Source: Yersinia rohdei ATCC 43380 (lineage in GTDB: Bacteria > Pseudomonadota > Gammaproteobacteria > Enterobacterales > Enterobacteriaceae). Taken from it: a DNA stretch of 64,000 nt. The DNA lies in NCBI RefSeq assembly GCF_000173775.1, contig NZ_ACCD01000018.1, forward strand, positions 1 to 64,000, written 5' to 3'. Numbering within the stretch: position 1 is the first letter of the stretch; each line of letters opens with the position of its first letter. Both the position numbers and the translations under genes were made by a program. Positions 9,416 through 22,607 of the stretch are shown here, one piece after another. The notes beneath the pieces were generated by a model, which saw only the letters and a list, made by a program, of their open reading frames with translations, searched no databases and was not told where the DNA came from.

Positions 9416-9508
9416 TTAGTTATCTTTCTTTTTACCGAAAATCTTCAGTAAAGCACCGATGGCACAACCCATCACTACGCCCAGAATTACCCATTCAGTA
9501 AACGACAT
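9416..9508 (-). CDS. Small single-pass membrane protein, 30 aa
   Basis: The ORF starts with ATG behind AAAGGTTTGATT (a good Shine-Dalgarno with 6-8 bases spacing). It encodes 30 residues: a short polar start (MSFTEW), one hydrophobic segment of about 17 residues (VILGVVMGCAIGALLKI) and a basic tail (FGKKKDN). This is the layout of many enterobacterial small inner-membrane proteins with the basic end in the cytosol. A hairpin follows the stop. I do not recognise the family and assign no function. It stands alone between mtfA and the glgC-like gene on the same strand. Confidence 0.7.
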   Translation of the reverse strand: MSFTEWVILGVVMGCAIGALLKIFGKKKDN

Positions 9509-9583
9509 AATCAAACCTTTGCATTTGTTTGGCCTGATTATATAAATTATTCCCCAGTTGTGCACGTTGGGTCTGCCCAACCT

Positions 9584-10861
9584 TTATAGCTTCGCCAGCA
9601 TCTCTCTGGTGACCAGAACAATACCGCTATCCGAACGATAGAAACGGCGGGCATCCTCATCGGCATTTTCACCAATTATCATTCCCTCAGGAATAATACT
9701 GGCGCGATCAATTACGCAACGTTTCAATCGGCTGGAGCGGCCTACATTGACATCGGGTAGCAATACACAAGAATCAATATGGCAGAAAGAATTGACGCGC
9801 ACCCGGGAGAATAAAACGGAGTTAACCACCACGGAACCCGAGATAAAACAGCCGCCAGAAACCAAGGTATTCATGGTCATGCCGTGACTACCAGACCGGT
9901 CTTGGACAAATTTTGCCGGGGGCAATGGTTCGGCATAAGTACGTATTGGCCAATGGGGGTCATACATATCCAGCTCAGGAATGATTGCCGCCTGATCAAG
10001 ATTAGCCTGCCAATAGGCATCCAGCGTCCCAACATCGCGCCAATAATCAGGGGCATCTGGCGAAGTAGAAACGCAAGATAAAGAGAACGGATGTGCCCAA
10101 ACATGACCTTGTTCGGTGATTTTAGGCAGTATATCTTTACCAAAATCATGGCTGCTGCTTTCATCCGCATGGTCACTTTCAAGCAGACTAAATAAGAACT
10201 CAGCATTAAACACATAAATCCCCATGCTGGCCAGGCTACGGTCAGGTTTACCGGGCAATGTTGGCGGATTTTCGGGCTTTTCCCAGAACATTTTCACTTG
10301 CAGGTCTTCGGATACTTCCATTACCCCAAAAGCGCTGGCCTCATCCTTGGGGACTTCAATACAAGCGACAGTGCAGGCTGCGCCACTTTCGGTGTGATCT
10401 AGCAGCATGCGCGAGTAATCCATTTTATAAATATGGTCTCCTGCCAGAATCACAATATATTCAGCACGATAGCGACGGATAATATCCAAGTTCTGGAAAA
10501 CCGCATCGGCAGTACCGGTATACCAATGCTCGTGTCCCTGACGTTGTTGCGCCGGTAATAAGTCAACAAATTCATTCATTTCTTCGCTGAGAAATGACCA
10601 ACCATGCTGGATATGTTGCACCAAGGTATGTGATTGATATTGGGTAATCACCCCAATACGGCGAATGCCCGAATTAAGGCAATTAGATAATGCGAAATCG
10701 ATAATGCGGTATTTACCTCCGAAATGAACTGCCGGTTTGGCACGGACAGACGTAAGGTCTTTAAGGCGTGAGCCGCGGCCACCTGCAAGGATAAGGGCTA
10801 CAGCTTTATTGGGAAGTTGTCTGGCCGACATCACTCTGTCGAGATCGCCTGCTTTTCGCAT
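9584..10861 (-). CDS. Glucose-1-phosphate adenylyltransferase (GlgC-like), orphan copy
   Basis: 425 residues from the ATG at 10861, which has AAGGAATCTGAC in front; an upstream start at 10927 would add 22 residues with no counterpart in GlgC. The enzyme makes ADP-glucose from ATP and glucose-1-phosphate for glycogen synthesis. Visible are the nucleotide-binding [11 protein letters not shown] (about 28-37), [10 protein letters not shown], the substrate region [17 protein letters not shown], and the C-terminal beta-helix domain ending [10 protein letters not shown]. It resembles E. coli GlgC along its whole length. No glgB, glgX, glgA or glgP is adjacent, so it is probably an additional copy. 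The residue equivalent to E. coli Lys39, an activator-site residue, is Val39 here. Confidence 0.88.
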   Translation of the reverse strand: MRKAGDLDRVMSARQLPNKAVALILAGGRGSRLKDLTSVRAKPAVHFGGKYRIIDFALSNCLNSGIRRIGVITQYQSHTLVQHIQHGWSFLSEEMNEFVDLLPAQQRQGHEHWYTGTADAVFQNLDIIRRYRAEYIVILAGDHIYKMDYSRMLLDHTESGAACTVACIEVPKDEASAFGVMEVSEDLQVKMFWEKPENPPTLPGKPDRSLASMGIYVFNAEFLFSLLESDHADESSSHDFGKDILPKITEQGHVWAHPFSLSCVSTSPDAPDYWRDVGTLDAYWQANLDQAAIIPELDMYDPHWPIRTYAEPLPPAKFVQDRSGSHGMTMNTLVSGGCFISGSVVVNSVLFSRVRVNSFCHIDSCVLLPDVNVGRSSRLKRCVIDRASIIPEGMIIGENADEDARRFYRSDSGIVLVTREMLAKL

Positions 10862-11190
10862 GTCAGATTCCTTATGATTGATTATATGTATAGCCGTTGG
10901 ACTACTGGCTATTTCTGTCAACCTCATGCGCTAAATGCTGCTTGGATAATAGCCCAGAAGGGGCTGATACCTCCTCAAGTATAAATATCGTTAATGACAT
11001 AATCGGCTAATTATCATTCAAACAATGAGAAGCGAATCATGTTTAGCGCGTGCCAACATAAATATTTTTGTGGCAGACACCTTGGGTAACAGCAGGTAGG
11101 TTTATTTTTTCTGTTCATTGTGGGGTGAGTTTTTGTCGACCATACTCGATAAGGTCAAAATATTCGTAGTTTTAATAAGGATATAAAAAT

Positions 11191-12516
11191 ATGACAGTAG
11201 CAAGTTATCGTCTGCGATTACCCGCGCTAGCCTTAATGTTAAGTAGTTTTGCTCTTGGTGCGGCCCCGGTGATAACCGCACCGGCCGGTTATACTTTGGA
11301 GCGCGTGGTTATTTTGAGTCGTCATGGTGTTCGTTCCCCGACGAAACAAACACAGTTAATGAATGAGGTAACACCTGATAAATGGCCACAATGGCCGGTA
11401 AAAGCCGGGTATTTAACGCCCAGAGGCGCGCAATTAGTTACCCTGTTGGGGGCATTCTATGGTGAATACTTCCGCAGTCAGGGGTTATTGCCCGCCGGTT
11501 GCCCGCCAGAAGGTACGGTTTATGCACAAGCAGACATAGATCAGCGAACCCGCCTAACAGGGCAGGCCTTTCTTGATGGGGTAGCACCAGGTTGCGGCCT
11601 GGAGGTACATTATCAAGCTGATTTGAAAAAAACTGACCCGCTATTCCACCCGGTGGAAGCGGGTGTTTGTAAGGTAGATTTAGCCCAAACTCGTCAGGCC
11701 GTTGAGCAACGGTTAGGAGGGCCTTTAACCACATTGAGCCAGCGTTATGCCAAACCTTTTGCTCAGATGGGAGAAGTGCTGAATTTTGCTGAATCTCCTT
11801 TTTGTAAGTCACTACAACAGAAGGGGAAAACCTGTGATTTTGCCACCTTTGCGGCCAATGAAATTGACGTGAATAAAGACGGGACAAAAATCTCGCTAAC
11901 GGGGCCGCTGGCGCTGTCATCAACCTTGGCTGAGATTTTCTTGTTACAAAACTCGCAGGCCATGCCGGATGTTGCCTGGCACCGCCTGAGTGGTGCGGAA
12001 AATTGGGTTTCATTATTATCGCTGCATAATGCCCAATTTGATTTAATGGCCAAAACGCCTTATATCGCCCGCCATAAAGGCACTCCTTTGCTGCAACAGA
12101 TTAATACCGCATTGGTATTGCAGCGCGATGCTCAGGGGCAAACATTGCCTTTATCACCGCAAACCAAAGTGCTTTTCCTTGGTGGCCATGATACCAATAT
12201 TGCCAATATTGCAGGGATGTTGGGGGCGAATTGGCAATTACCACAACAACCGGATAATACCCCGCCAGGTGGGGGATTGGTATTTGAGCTTTGGCAGCAC
12301 CCGGATAACCATCAGCGGTATGTGGCAGTGAAAATGTTTTATCAAACAATGGATCAGCTACGGAATGTTGAGAAATTAAACCTGACAACTAATCCTGCCG
12401 GGATTATTCCCATTGCGGTTGAAGGTTGTGAAAACATGGGTGATGACAAGCTTTGTCAGCTTGAGACTTTCGAAAAGAAAATAGCCCAAGTGGTTGAACC
12501 TGCCTGCCATATTTAA
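11191..12516 (+). CDS. appA: AppA-type histidine acid phosphatase / 6-phytase
   Basis: 441 residues. It is a periplasmic enzyme that releases phosphate from phytate and other phosphomonoesters at acid pH. A signal peptide covers about residues 1-24 (hydrophobic core LPALALMLSSFALGA). The catalytic RHGVRSPT is at 44-51 (nucleophile His45) and the proton donor HDTN at 333-336. Cysteines such as C104, C135, C160 and C205 fit the disulfides of E. coli AppA, and the NTPPGGGLVFE region is conserved. The length equals that of described Yersinia phytases as I recall them. It is divergent from the glgC-like gene, monocistronic, and followed by a terminator. Glucose-1-phosphatase (Agp) is the closest alternative, but the motif and context favour phytase. 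Confidence 0.9.
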   Translation: MTVASYRLRLPALALMLSSFALGAAPVITAPAGYTLERVVILSRHGVRSPTKQTQLMNEVTPDKWPQWPVKAGYLTPRGAQLVTLLGAFYGEYFRSQGLLPAGCPPEGTVYAQADIDQRTRLTGQAFLDGVAPGCGLEVHYQADLKKTDPLFHPVEAGVCKVDLAQTRQAVEQRLGGPLTTLSQRYAKPFAQMGEVLNFAESPFCKSLQQKGKTCDFATFAANEIDVNKDGTKISLTGPLALSSTLAEIFLLQNSQAMPDVAWHRLSGAENWVSLLSLHNAQFDLMAKTPYIARHKGTPLLQQINTALVLQRDAQGQTLPLSPQTKVLFLGGHDTNIANIAGMLGANWQLPQQPDNTPPGGGLVFELWQHPDNHQRYVAVKMFYQTMDQLRNVEKLNLTTNPAGIIPIAVEGCENMGDDKLCQLETFEKKIAQVVEPACHI

Positions 12517-12522
12517 AATGAC

Positions 12523-12555
12523 CCCACCCAGAGGAAATTATTACCTTTGGGTGGG
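12523..12555 (+). terminator. Terminator after appA
   Basis: An 8-bp stem CCCACCCA/TGGGTGGG, extended by AGG/CCT with a mismatch, lies 7 bases after the appA stop and is followed by ATTCCTGTTTT. This is an intrinsic terminator for the plus strand. Confidence 0.78.
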
Positions 12556-12743
12556 ATTCCTGTTTTACTGTAATAAGATCAGTTGTTTTGTGATTTGTTT
12601 TCTTAATTAAGTTTCATTATTACTGTTGTTATGTGAAAACAGATTTAATGACAATGTTATTAATATAAGACACCCTAATAGACGCACATTGATACGAATA
12701 ATGTTGAGTTTTAATCTACCCAATATTTGTCTGGGAAAATAGA

Positions 12744-12944
12744 CTAACCTAATCTGACCAAATCAAAAGGCACATAGCGTTCACCGGTGTGTAGCAACTC
12801 GACAACCCGCTCGCGCTCTGCTTGCACGGGAGCAAGGCCTTCAGCATGAATAGCCTTTGCTACATCAATTTCACCGGTTTGTGCGACCATAACACGTTTG
12901 CCTGGAATAATTTGGTTTCTGTTTCTGTCATAGACTTTAACCAT
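12744..12944 (-). CDS. Conserved small hypothetical protein, 66 aa
   Basis: The start is taken at the ATG at 12944 because GGAGG lies directly before it; an in-frame TTG at 12956 would overlap that Shine-Dalgarno. The product is a soluble, mixed-charge protein (MVKVYDRNRNQIIPGKRVMV...) with no membrane segment or cysteine. It ends YVPFDLVRLG. A near-consensus promoter lies upstream. I do not recognise the family. Its compact size, strong ribosome binding site and own promoter argue that it is a real gene. Confidence 0.75.
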   Translation of the reverse strand: MVKVYDRNRNQIIPGKRVMVAQTGEIDVAKAIHAEGLAPVQAERERVVELLHTGERYVPFDLVRLG

Positions 12945-12976
12945 ATTAACCTCCAATAGTTCACTGTCCTAAAACT

Positions 12977-13004
12977 ATTATAGGATTGGCTTGCTTGGTG
13001 TGAA
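12977..13004 (-). promoter_or_regulatory. Sigma-70 promoter of the 66-aa gene
   Basis: On the minus strand TTCACA (12999-13004), 16 bases, then a consensus TATAAT (12977-12982). The start would be about 25 bases before the ATG, leaving a short leader containing GGAGG. Confidence 0.7.
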
Positions 13005-13163
13005 AAATGATATTTATTTTTTTCGCGAGGATCAAGTCAGAAAAGCATTTTTTTTGCATGATCTCGGGCATAGATAGTGCTGTGGCATCACTATAGGGTA
13101 GATAAAAAACTCGCCTTATCAGCGAATTTTTTATTTAGTCAATCGGCTGTCGAAGATTTTGCG

Positions 13164-14069
13164 CTATATCAGCGTTTTATGGGTCAATGATTCCAATATC
13201 TTTAGCGGGGACTGCTGAGGGTGTTTCATTCCTTCAACCGGCAGTAAGAAAGTTTGCTCCAGCATATATTGGCCGCCCATTGCTGCATGGGGGGTTTGGT
13301 CTGAAAAACAAATCCAGCTACTGCCAGAAGGGAAATCAATAGCTTGTTGTCTGCCGTTTTTTTGATAATCCAAGTCTGATTTCATTTTATCATGCAGTTG
13401 GAGCATTAAATGGTCGTAGTGGCTGCGGCGGCGTTTTGTGATGCCAACTTTATGTTGCAGCCAACTGCTAATAGGAGAATAGCTATCAAGTTGTGGTAAA
13501 TAACGGCTGGCCAGTTGAGTAAAATCTTCCCCGACCCGCCATGATCGGGGTTCACCATGCGGATTGATATTGGTGAATATACGGATGATACGTTCACCAT
13601 AATTAGGGCGCGATGGGAAAGCATCAACATGTAAGCGGCTATCATCTTTACGCCATGATGTTTTATCGCGCCAGGCAGTCACTGGATGCAAACGCAGACT
13701 ATTGGTTGGGCTGCGCAGCGCAGTGGTATATTCCGGCAGCAATTGATTTACCAGACTGAGGCAGCATTGATAATAGCGCTCAAGTAGCTGACGGGTTAAT
13801 GCAACTTTACTTGCATCTGTGACGCCGATTAGTGTGCCTTCCTGCGGTTTGAAGCTGATGTTTTTACGTTTTACATCAACCAATGTTGGGTCAAGCAACA
13901 GTTTTTCCTGTTCACTCAACTCAAAGGCCAGATGAGGCAAAAACAGTACTTTACCTTGCTCTAAGGCTTCTATGGCGCTGGCACTTTCGGTTTCATTTTG
14001 ATCCCAAGTGCTATAAGGCAGCGTAAGAATCGATGAATCTAACGCATGGCTTTGATTATTACTGTTCAT
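13164..14069 (-). CDS. kdoO: Kdo 3-hydroxylase (KdoO), Fe(II)/2-oxoglutarate dioxygenase
   Basis: 301 residues from the ATG at 14069 (GGA about 8 bases ahead); an ATG at 14090 would add seven residues but has no visible ribosome binding site. The family converts the outer Kdo sugar of lipopolysaccharide to Ko and was described in Yersinia pestis and Burkholderia. An HxD iron-binding pair (RLHVDAF, His147/Asp149) and a distal His (SDQTPHAAMGG, His261) form the expected facial triad, with basic residues after it for 2-oxoglutarate. No signal peptide or membrane helix is seen, so it acts at the cytosolic face. It sits 78 bases after an Lrp-type regulator on the same strand. Confidence 0.85.
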   Translation of the reverse strand: MNSNNQSHALDSSILTLPYSTWDQNETESASAIEALEQGKVLFLPHLAFELSEQEKLLLDPTLVDVKRKNISFKPQEGTLIGVTDASKVALTRQLLERYYQCCLSLVNQLLPEYTTALRSPTNSLRLHPVTAWRDKTSWRKDDSRLHVDAFPSRPNYGERIIRIFTNINPHGEPRSWRVGEDFTQLASRYLPQLDSYSPISSWLQHKVGITKRRRSHYDHLMLQLHDKMKSDLDYQKNGRQQAIDFPSGSSWICFSDQTPHAAMGGQYMLEQTFLLPVEGMKHPQQSPLKILESLTHKTLI

Positions 14070-14147
14070 CAACGATCCATTTCTAAACATAAATTATGTA
14101 AATAATAACTTTTTATTATAGATAATGTGAGGGTTGAATCATAAATT

Positions 14148-14606
14148 TTAGATTTTGCTTGCTTTACTTAACTGCGCTAATGGGGGAAAGCGCCGCATTA
14201 TGGGGGATGATTTTACAATTGAAGTCTGGATTTCGGCATGTTCTGACCAGCGGTCAATAATAGTATCTAATTGTTCCATAGAATGAATATATAAACGGCT
14301 AACAAAGCAATCGTCACCAGCCACTTTGTCACATTCAACACATTCTAAGGTTCCCTGAATCATTTCTTGCATTATGTGCCGCATTCCAGCCAAGGGTTTG
14401 ACGCGCACAATGGCCTGCAAACTATAACCGAAAGCCCGGTGGTCTAAGTCTAAAGTATAGCTGCGGATGATATTACGTTCTTCAAGACGCCGCAGGCGTT
14501 CAGATGTACTGGGAGACGAAAGTTCAACTTGCTGAGCCAGGTCTTTCAGGGATATTCGTGCATTCTCTGCTAAAATGGCGATCAATTGTTCGTCAATCTT
14601 ATCCAT
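14148..14606 (-). CDS. Lrp/AsnC-family transcriptional regulator
   Basis: 152 residues. The N-terminal winged helix-turn-helix (LDRID-like MDKIDEQLIAILAENARIS, then LAQQVELSSPSTSERLRRLEE) binds DNA. The C-terminal RAM domain (from about residue 65, VRVKPLAGMRHI...) would bind an amino acid and mediate octamer formation. The family acts as a local or global feast/famine regulator. It is encoded just upstream of kdoO in the same direction, so it may be co-transcribed with it or may control it, but nothing in the sequence proves a target. Confidence 0.9.
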   Translation of the reverse strand: MDKIDEQLIAILAENARISLKDLAQQVELSSPSTSERLRRLEERNIIRSYTLDLDHRAFGYSLQAIVRVKPLAGMRHIMQEMIQGTLECVECDKVAGDDCFVSRLYIHSMEQLDTIIDRWSEHAEIQTSIVKSSPIMRRFPPLAQLSKASKI

Positions 14607-14864
14607 ATCTACCGGCCTCTTATTATTAGGTGCAATAGCATTATTATAGATATCATTTTGAGTTATTAACGTTATTTACCTAACAAATATAATGATTTTT
14701 TGAGTAAAAGGCTAATTTAAGAACGTCGACTGTAGCAATAAAGACCCGGTATAACTTTGATGGCGACCATAATGGTCTAATTATCTGAAGAGCTGGGTTT
14801 GTTGCAGGATAAAATCATCCCCACCGGGCTGCCGATAGGGGATAAAAAGTTTTGATGCAGATGT

Positions 14865-15398
14865 TTAATGTCCGATTGCAGATGTATTAGTTAATGATGG
14901 TTTTTCATTCAAATTATTGGTTTTAATAGACTTATTTTGCAGATAGGCAAGATCGTAGACATCATAAAAGTCTATTTCACCTTTATTACTGAGAATGTTT
15001 TTAAAGCGAAGCTTAAAATCATCACTGATATCTTTGCTATTTAATATTTCTTCAATTGCCTGTGTTGATAATGCACGGCTAAAGAACCACTCACCGTTAT
15101 AACAAACACGTAAATCAAGAACACCAATATCTTCAAACTTAAAGACGGGTTTGATTTCCATCATTAAAATTGCTGACATCAGTACAAAGAAAAGGGTAAA
15201 GGCAATCATATAGCCGGTACCAAAATAAGGTGTTAAGTACATTAAAATTAAGACAAAAAAGTATGAAATTAGCATTGCGAGACAGAGGTAGGGGTGTTTG
15301 TAGACAAAATCGCTGTTAAATTTTAACCGACCATCTCTATTTTCTTTTTGGTTTATTCTTGCGATGTCATCGATTAATATTTTTTTAATTATGTCCAT
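14865..15398 (-). CDS. ylaC: YlaC-family inner membrane protein
   Basis: 177 residues. There are two hydrophobic helices at about 36-57 and 60-80, with the rest cytosolic. The stretch following the membrane segments (EDIGVLDLRVCYNGEW, then ILNS and GEIDFYDVYDLA) matches E. coli YlaC closely. The C-terminal ~20 residues are an extra tail relative to E. coli. The biochemical role of YlaC is unknown; acid-survival links have been suggested for relatives, which I cannot test here. It is a single gene, AT-rich compared with its neighbours. A short palindrome AAACCATAATGGTTT lies upstream at about 15434. Confidence 0.82.
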   Translation of the reverse strand: MDIIKKILIDDIARINQKENRDGRLKFNSDFVYKHPYLCLAMLISYFFVLILMYLTPYFGTGYMIAFTLFFVLMSAILMMEIKPVFKFEDIGVLDLRVCYNGEWFFSRALSTQAIEEILNSKDISDDFKLRFKNILSNKGEIDFYDVYDLAYLQNKSIKTNNLNEKPSLTNTSAIGH

Positions 15399-15625
15399 AA
15401 TTATAACCTTGTGATTAATAATTCATAAAAATAAAACCATAATGGTTTGTTATATAATAGCATGGAAAGGTAAATTGAAAGTATATCAATTCGACTAATT
15501 AGTTTACAAAACTGTTATAGTTAAGGGTAGGATAAAACAAGCATATGATTTATTAATCAGGTGAAAGCAATCACTCGGGCAAAGATTTCACCTGATAATC
15601 CTGTTAACTATAGGGCAAAACAGTG

Positions 15626-16636
15626 CTAAACGGTCAGGACAATTTTACCAATATGCGCACTGCTTTCCATCAATTCATGGGCTTTGGCTGCTTTTTCTAA
15701 TGGGAAAGTCTGAAATATCTGTGGCTTTATTTTGTGCTCCCCTAGCAGAGGCCAAACCTGTTGCTCCAACTCTTTGGCGATTAACGCTTTTTCTGCAACA
15801 CTACGCGAACGTAATGTGGAACCTGTATGTGTCAGGCGTTTTAGCAGCATTAACATAAGATTAAGATCTTTAGCACTGCCATGCTGAGTACCAATTTGAA
15901 CAATGCGACCATTCATAGCTGCCGCTTCATAGTTACGTGCGACATAATCACCAGCAATTAAATCAACAATAACATCGGCTCCTTTATCTGCTGTGGCTCG
16001 TTTGGTTTCATCGACAAAGTCTTCTGTGTGGTAATTAATGGCAATATCCGCACCTAATGCCAAACATGCCTGGCGTTTTTCCTCTGAACCCACGGTGACT
16101 ATGACTGTTTTGGCACCAAATGCCTTACTCAATAAAACTGCCGTCGTCCCTATACCAGAAGATCCTCCGTGGATAAGTACTGTTTCTCCGGCAGTTAGAT
16201 GGCCGCGCTGGAACAAATTGGCCCATACAGTGAAGAATGTCTCGGGTAATGCCGCCGCTTCGATATCAGTGAGGCTGGCAGGGATAAGTAAAGCATTGGT
16301 TTCATGTATGACACAGTACTGGGCATAACCACCACCTGCGATAAGTCCACACACTTTATCTCCAACCTTAAAACGGCTGACATTTGAGGCGCTTGCAACC
16401 ACAACACCTGCAATCTCTAAGCCTGGGATATCCGAAGCTCCGGGCGGTGGAGCATATTGCCCACGGCGTTGCATTACATCTGGACGGTTTACCCCAGCGG
16501 CGGTGACTTTAACCAGTATTTCGCCATCTGCTGGAATAGGTATTGGTCGTTTTACGGGGACTAATACTTCTGGCCCCCCAGAATGCATTATTTCAATCGC
16601 GACCATATCTGCCGGAAGCTGTGTTGACGATGTCAT
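15626..16636 (-). CDS. PIG3-family NAD(P)H quinone oxidoreductase
   Basis: 336 residues. It belongs to the medium-chain dehydrogenase/reductase family without zinc ligands. It has an N-terminal GroES-like domain (VKVTAAGVNRPDVMQRRGQY), then a Rossmann domain with GGSSGIGT at about 156-163 for NADPH binding and the IVDLIAG and IVQIGTQHG loops. It would reduce quinones or enone-type substrates in the cytosol. It is monocistronic, and the stop lies about 230 bases from ylaC. The substrate cannot be told from the sequence. Confidence 0.88.
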   Translation of the reverse strand: MTSSTQLPADMVAIEIMHSGGPEVLVPVKRPIPIPADGEILVKVTAAGVNRPDVMQRRGQYAPPPGASDIPGLEIAGVVVASASNVSRFKVGDKVCGLIAGGGYAQYCVIHETNALLIPASLTDIEAAALPETFFTVWANLFQRGHLTAGETVLIHGGSSGIGTTAVLLSKAFGAKTVIVTVGSEEKRQACLALGADIAINYHTEDFVDETKRATADKGADVIVDLIAGDYVARNYEAAAMNGRIVQIGTQHGSAKDLNLMLMLLKRLTHTGSTLRSRSVAEKALIAKELEQQVWPLLGEHKIKPQIFQTFPLEKAAKAHELMESSAHIGKIVLTV

Positions 16637-16808
16637 AATATTCCTCTTATCACATTAGGTACTAAGTCAGAAATCATGCGAATGATTAAGTCACTATCTT
16701 AGCCTTATAATTAAAAATAGGTCATAGCAACACCGCACTTAAGTGATAAGGATTTTGTAAAAATTTGAAGGTATTGCTGGATTTGAAGATTTTGCTGGAG
16801 TAGAAAGC

Positions 16809-16837
16809 AAAAAAAAGCGCCGTATAAGATGCGGCGC
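16809..16837 (-). terminator. Terminator after lacZ
   Basis: The stem GCGCCG/CGGCGC with a 9-base loop is followed on the minus strand by a run of eight T. It lies about 170 bases after the lacZ stop. The space between (16838-17008) holds no supported gene, only an 18-codon plus-strand ORF at 16860-16916 behind AAAGGAG. Confidence 0.8.
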
Positions 16838-17008
16838 ATAAATTAGCAAAGGAGTTTACATGTTTACTTTATTGCATGGTCACAATACTGGCCAAGAGAT
16901 GTTTGGAACGTTTTGATTCTAAAACCCTCTATCATGAACAAATATAGGTATAAATCCGAAACTAACGTAAACGTGACCACAGCTCCAAATTTTTCTCAGT
17001 AATAAAGT

Positions 17009-21345
<4,337 letters not shown>

Positions 21346-21823
21346 GTATTCCTCTCAGGTATGGACGGCTTCTTACTATAGCAAATTCAATAGATAAACT
21401 TTCACTAGCCCTCCACAAAGCTGATGAAAACAGGCGGCTGAATCTATTTTTCACTCTTGGTACTAAAAGCGGGTCATTATCATCGCGGATTAATAATAAT
21501 CTTTGTGATTATTCTGCCTAAAACTAGGCATCAAGAGTATAATAAATAGCTTTTTTGACTTTATTTTAGTCACACAAACAAGAATCTTCAGTTTGCTTGC
21601 TAAAAAGAGTTGCTATTAGATGCCGGTCATGAGTTAATGCGTCTCGGCCTGTGGTACAGACCTATTTATGCACGACATCTTGAGTAAAGTGGTTCATATT
21701 TAAAGCGTTATCGTTGATAGCTCTTCACTGACGAATTTCCTTCATAGTGCCTCCATAAGTAACGACTGATAACCGGCTATAACACGCCCATGGTGGCAAA
21801 ATTTTTTAATAAAGGAAATAAAC
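21346..21823. other. Intergenic region with long cold-shock gene leader
   Basis: 478 bases between divergent lacI and the csp gene with no supported ORF. The part before the csp gene (about 21590-21823) is the size of the structured leaders of cold-induced csp mRNAs. A piece GGTACAGA at about 21653 resembles the end of the E. coli cold box TGACGTACAGA, but the match is partial. AAGGAAAT gives the ribosome binding site. Confidence 0.4.
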
Positions 21824-22036
21824 ATGTCTAACATGATGAAAGGTCAAGTAAAGTGGTTCAACGAGTCTAAAGGCTTCGGTTTCATCACTCCAGCTGATGG
21901 CAGCAAAGACGTGTTCGTTCACTTCTCTGCAATCCAAGATCAAGGCTTCAAGACCCTGGCTGAAGGCCAGAATGTACAGTTCTCTATCGAGAACGGTGCT
22001 AAAGGTCCGTCTGCAGCAAACGTAACTGCAATCTAA
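21824..22036 (+). CDS. Cold-shock family protein (CspC/CspE-like)
   Basis: 70 residues, one OB-fold cold-shock domain. The RNA-binding motifs RNP1 (KGFGFITP) and RNP2 (VFVHFS) are complete. It binds single-stranded RNA and DNA and melts mRNA structure. It resembles E. coli CspE and CspC ([22 protein letters not shown]) more than CspA. The members are too alike to choose a symbol. A long leader precedes it and a strong terminator follows 20 bases after the stop, so it is monocistronic. Confidence 0.93.
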   Translation: MSNMMKGQVKWFNESKGFGFITPADGSKDVFVHFSAIQDQGFKTLAEGQNVQFSIENGAKGPSAANVTAI

Positions 22037-22056
22037 TTGGCCTTTGGCTGATTATA

Positions 22057-22082
22057 AAAAAACCCGCTAAGGCGGGTTTTTT
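22057..22082 (+). terminator. Terminator after csp gene
   Basis: The stem AACCCGC/GCGGGTT with a TAAG loop has A-run and T-run flanks that extend the stem, and ends in TTTTTT. This is a strong intrinsic terminator. Confidence 0.92.
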
Positions 22083-22281
22083 ACTTTCTGATGTAAAGCA
22101 AAACTAAAATTGCTAACCCTCCTCATAACCGCACTGATTAAATTATCAAATTCATCCTCTTTTTGATCGCTTTCTCTTCAATATATTCACCAAAGACATA
22201 TCGTTTAGGGTGCGTAAACCTTATCATTCTCACCTGATTCTGTACTACACTAGCAGCATTGACTTAATCGAAGGTAATATC

Positions 22282-22473
22282 ATGAAAGTGAATGATCGGG
22301 TGACGGTAAAAACCGATGGCGGCCCACGACGCGAAGGGGTTGTTTTAGAAGTAGAACAGTTTAGCGAGGGGGTTATGTATCTGGTTGCGCTGGAGGATTA
22401 TCCCGCTGGCGTCTGGTTCTTTAATGAAATTGACAGCCATGATGGCACTTTTGTTGAGCCACTTCATCAGTAG
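22282..22473 (+). CDS. dsrB: DsrB family protein
   Basis: 63 residues from the ATG at 22282 with AAGGTAAT ahead. An upstream in-frame start would add 24 residues with no family counterpart. The sequence [19 protein letters not shown] and [13 protein letters not shown] match E. coli DsrB (62 residues) almost throughout. It is a small soluble protein of unknown function, first named from its place near the dsrA RNA gene. It is monocistronic and followed by a terminator shared with the converging chemoreceptor gene. Confidence 0.93.
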   Translation: MKVNDRVTVKTDGGPRREGVVLEVEQFSEGVMYLVALEDYPAGVWFFNEIDSHDGTFVEPLHQ

Positions 22474-22517
22474 CATTTTTACTCCCTTCATCTGCTGAGT
22501 CTTTAGTGAGCGGCAAT

Positions 22518-22559
22518 AAAAAAACCGGAGCAAGAGAAATATCTCGGCTCCGGTTTTTT
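22518..22559. terminator. Bidirectional terminator between dsrB and chemoreceptor
   Basis: AAAACCGGAGC pairs with GCTCCGGTTTT around a 15-base loop, with A and T runs on both sides. It serves both convergent genes. Confidence 0.92.
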
Positions 22560-22607
22560 ATTTACTTTTCTCAATCATAACTTGGTTGAATTGCTGCTAG
22601 CGATAAC

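Noticed and set aside
13103..13133. Short TCGC/GCGA hairpin with A and T runs after kdoO
   Set aside because: The stem has only four GC-containing pairs with mismatches beyond, so it was not listed, although a weak terminator is possible.
21640..21670. Cold box upstream of the csp gene
   Set aside because: Only the GGTACAGA part fits TGACGTACAGA, and its distance from any promoter is unclear, so I did not list it as a separate site.
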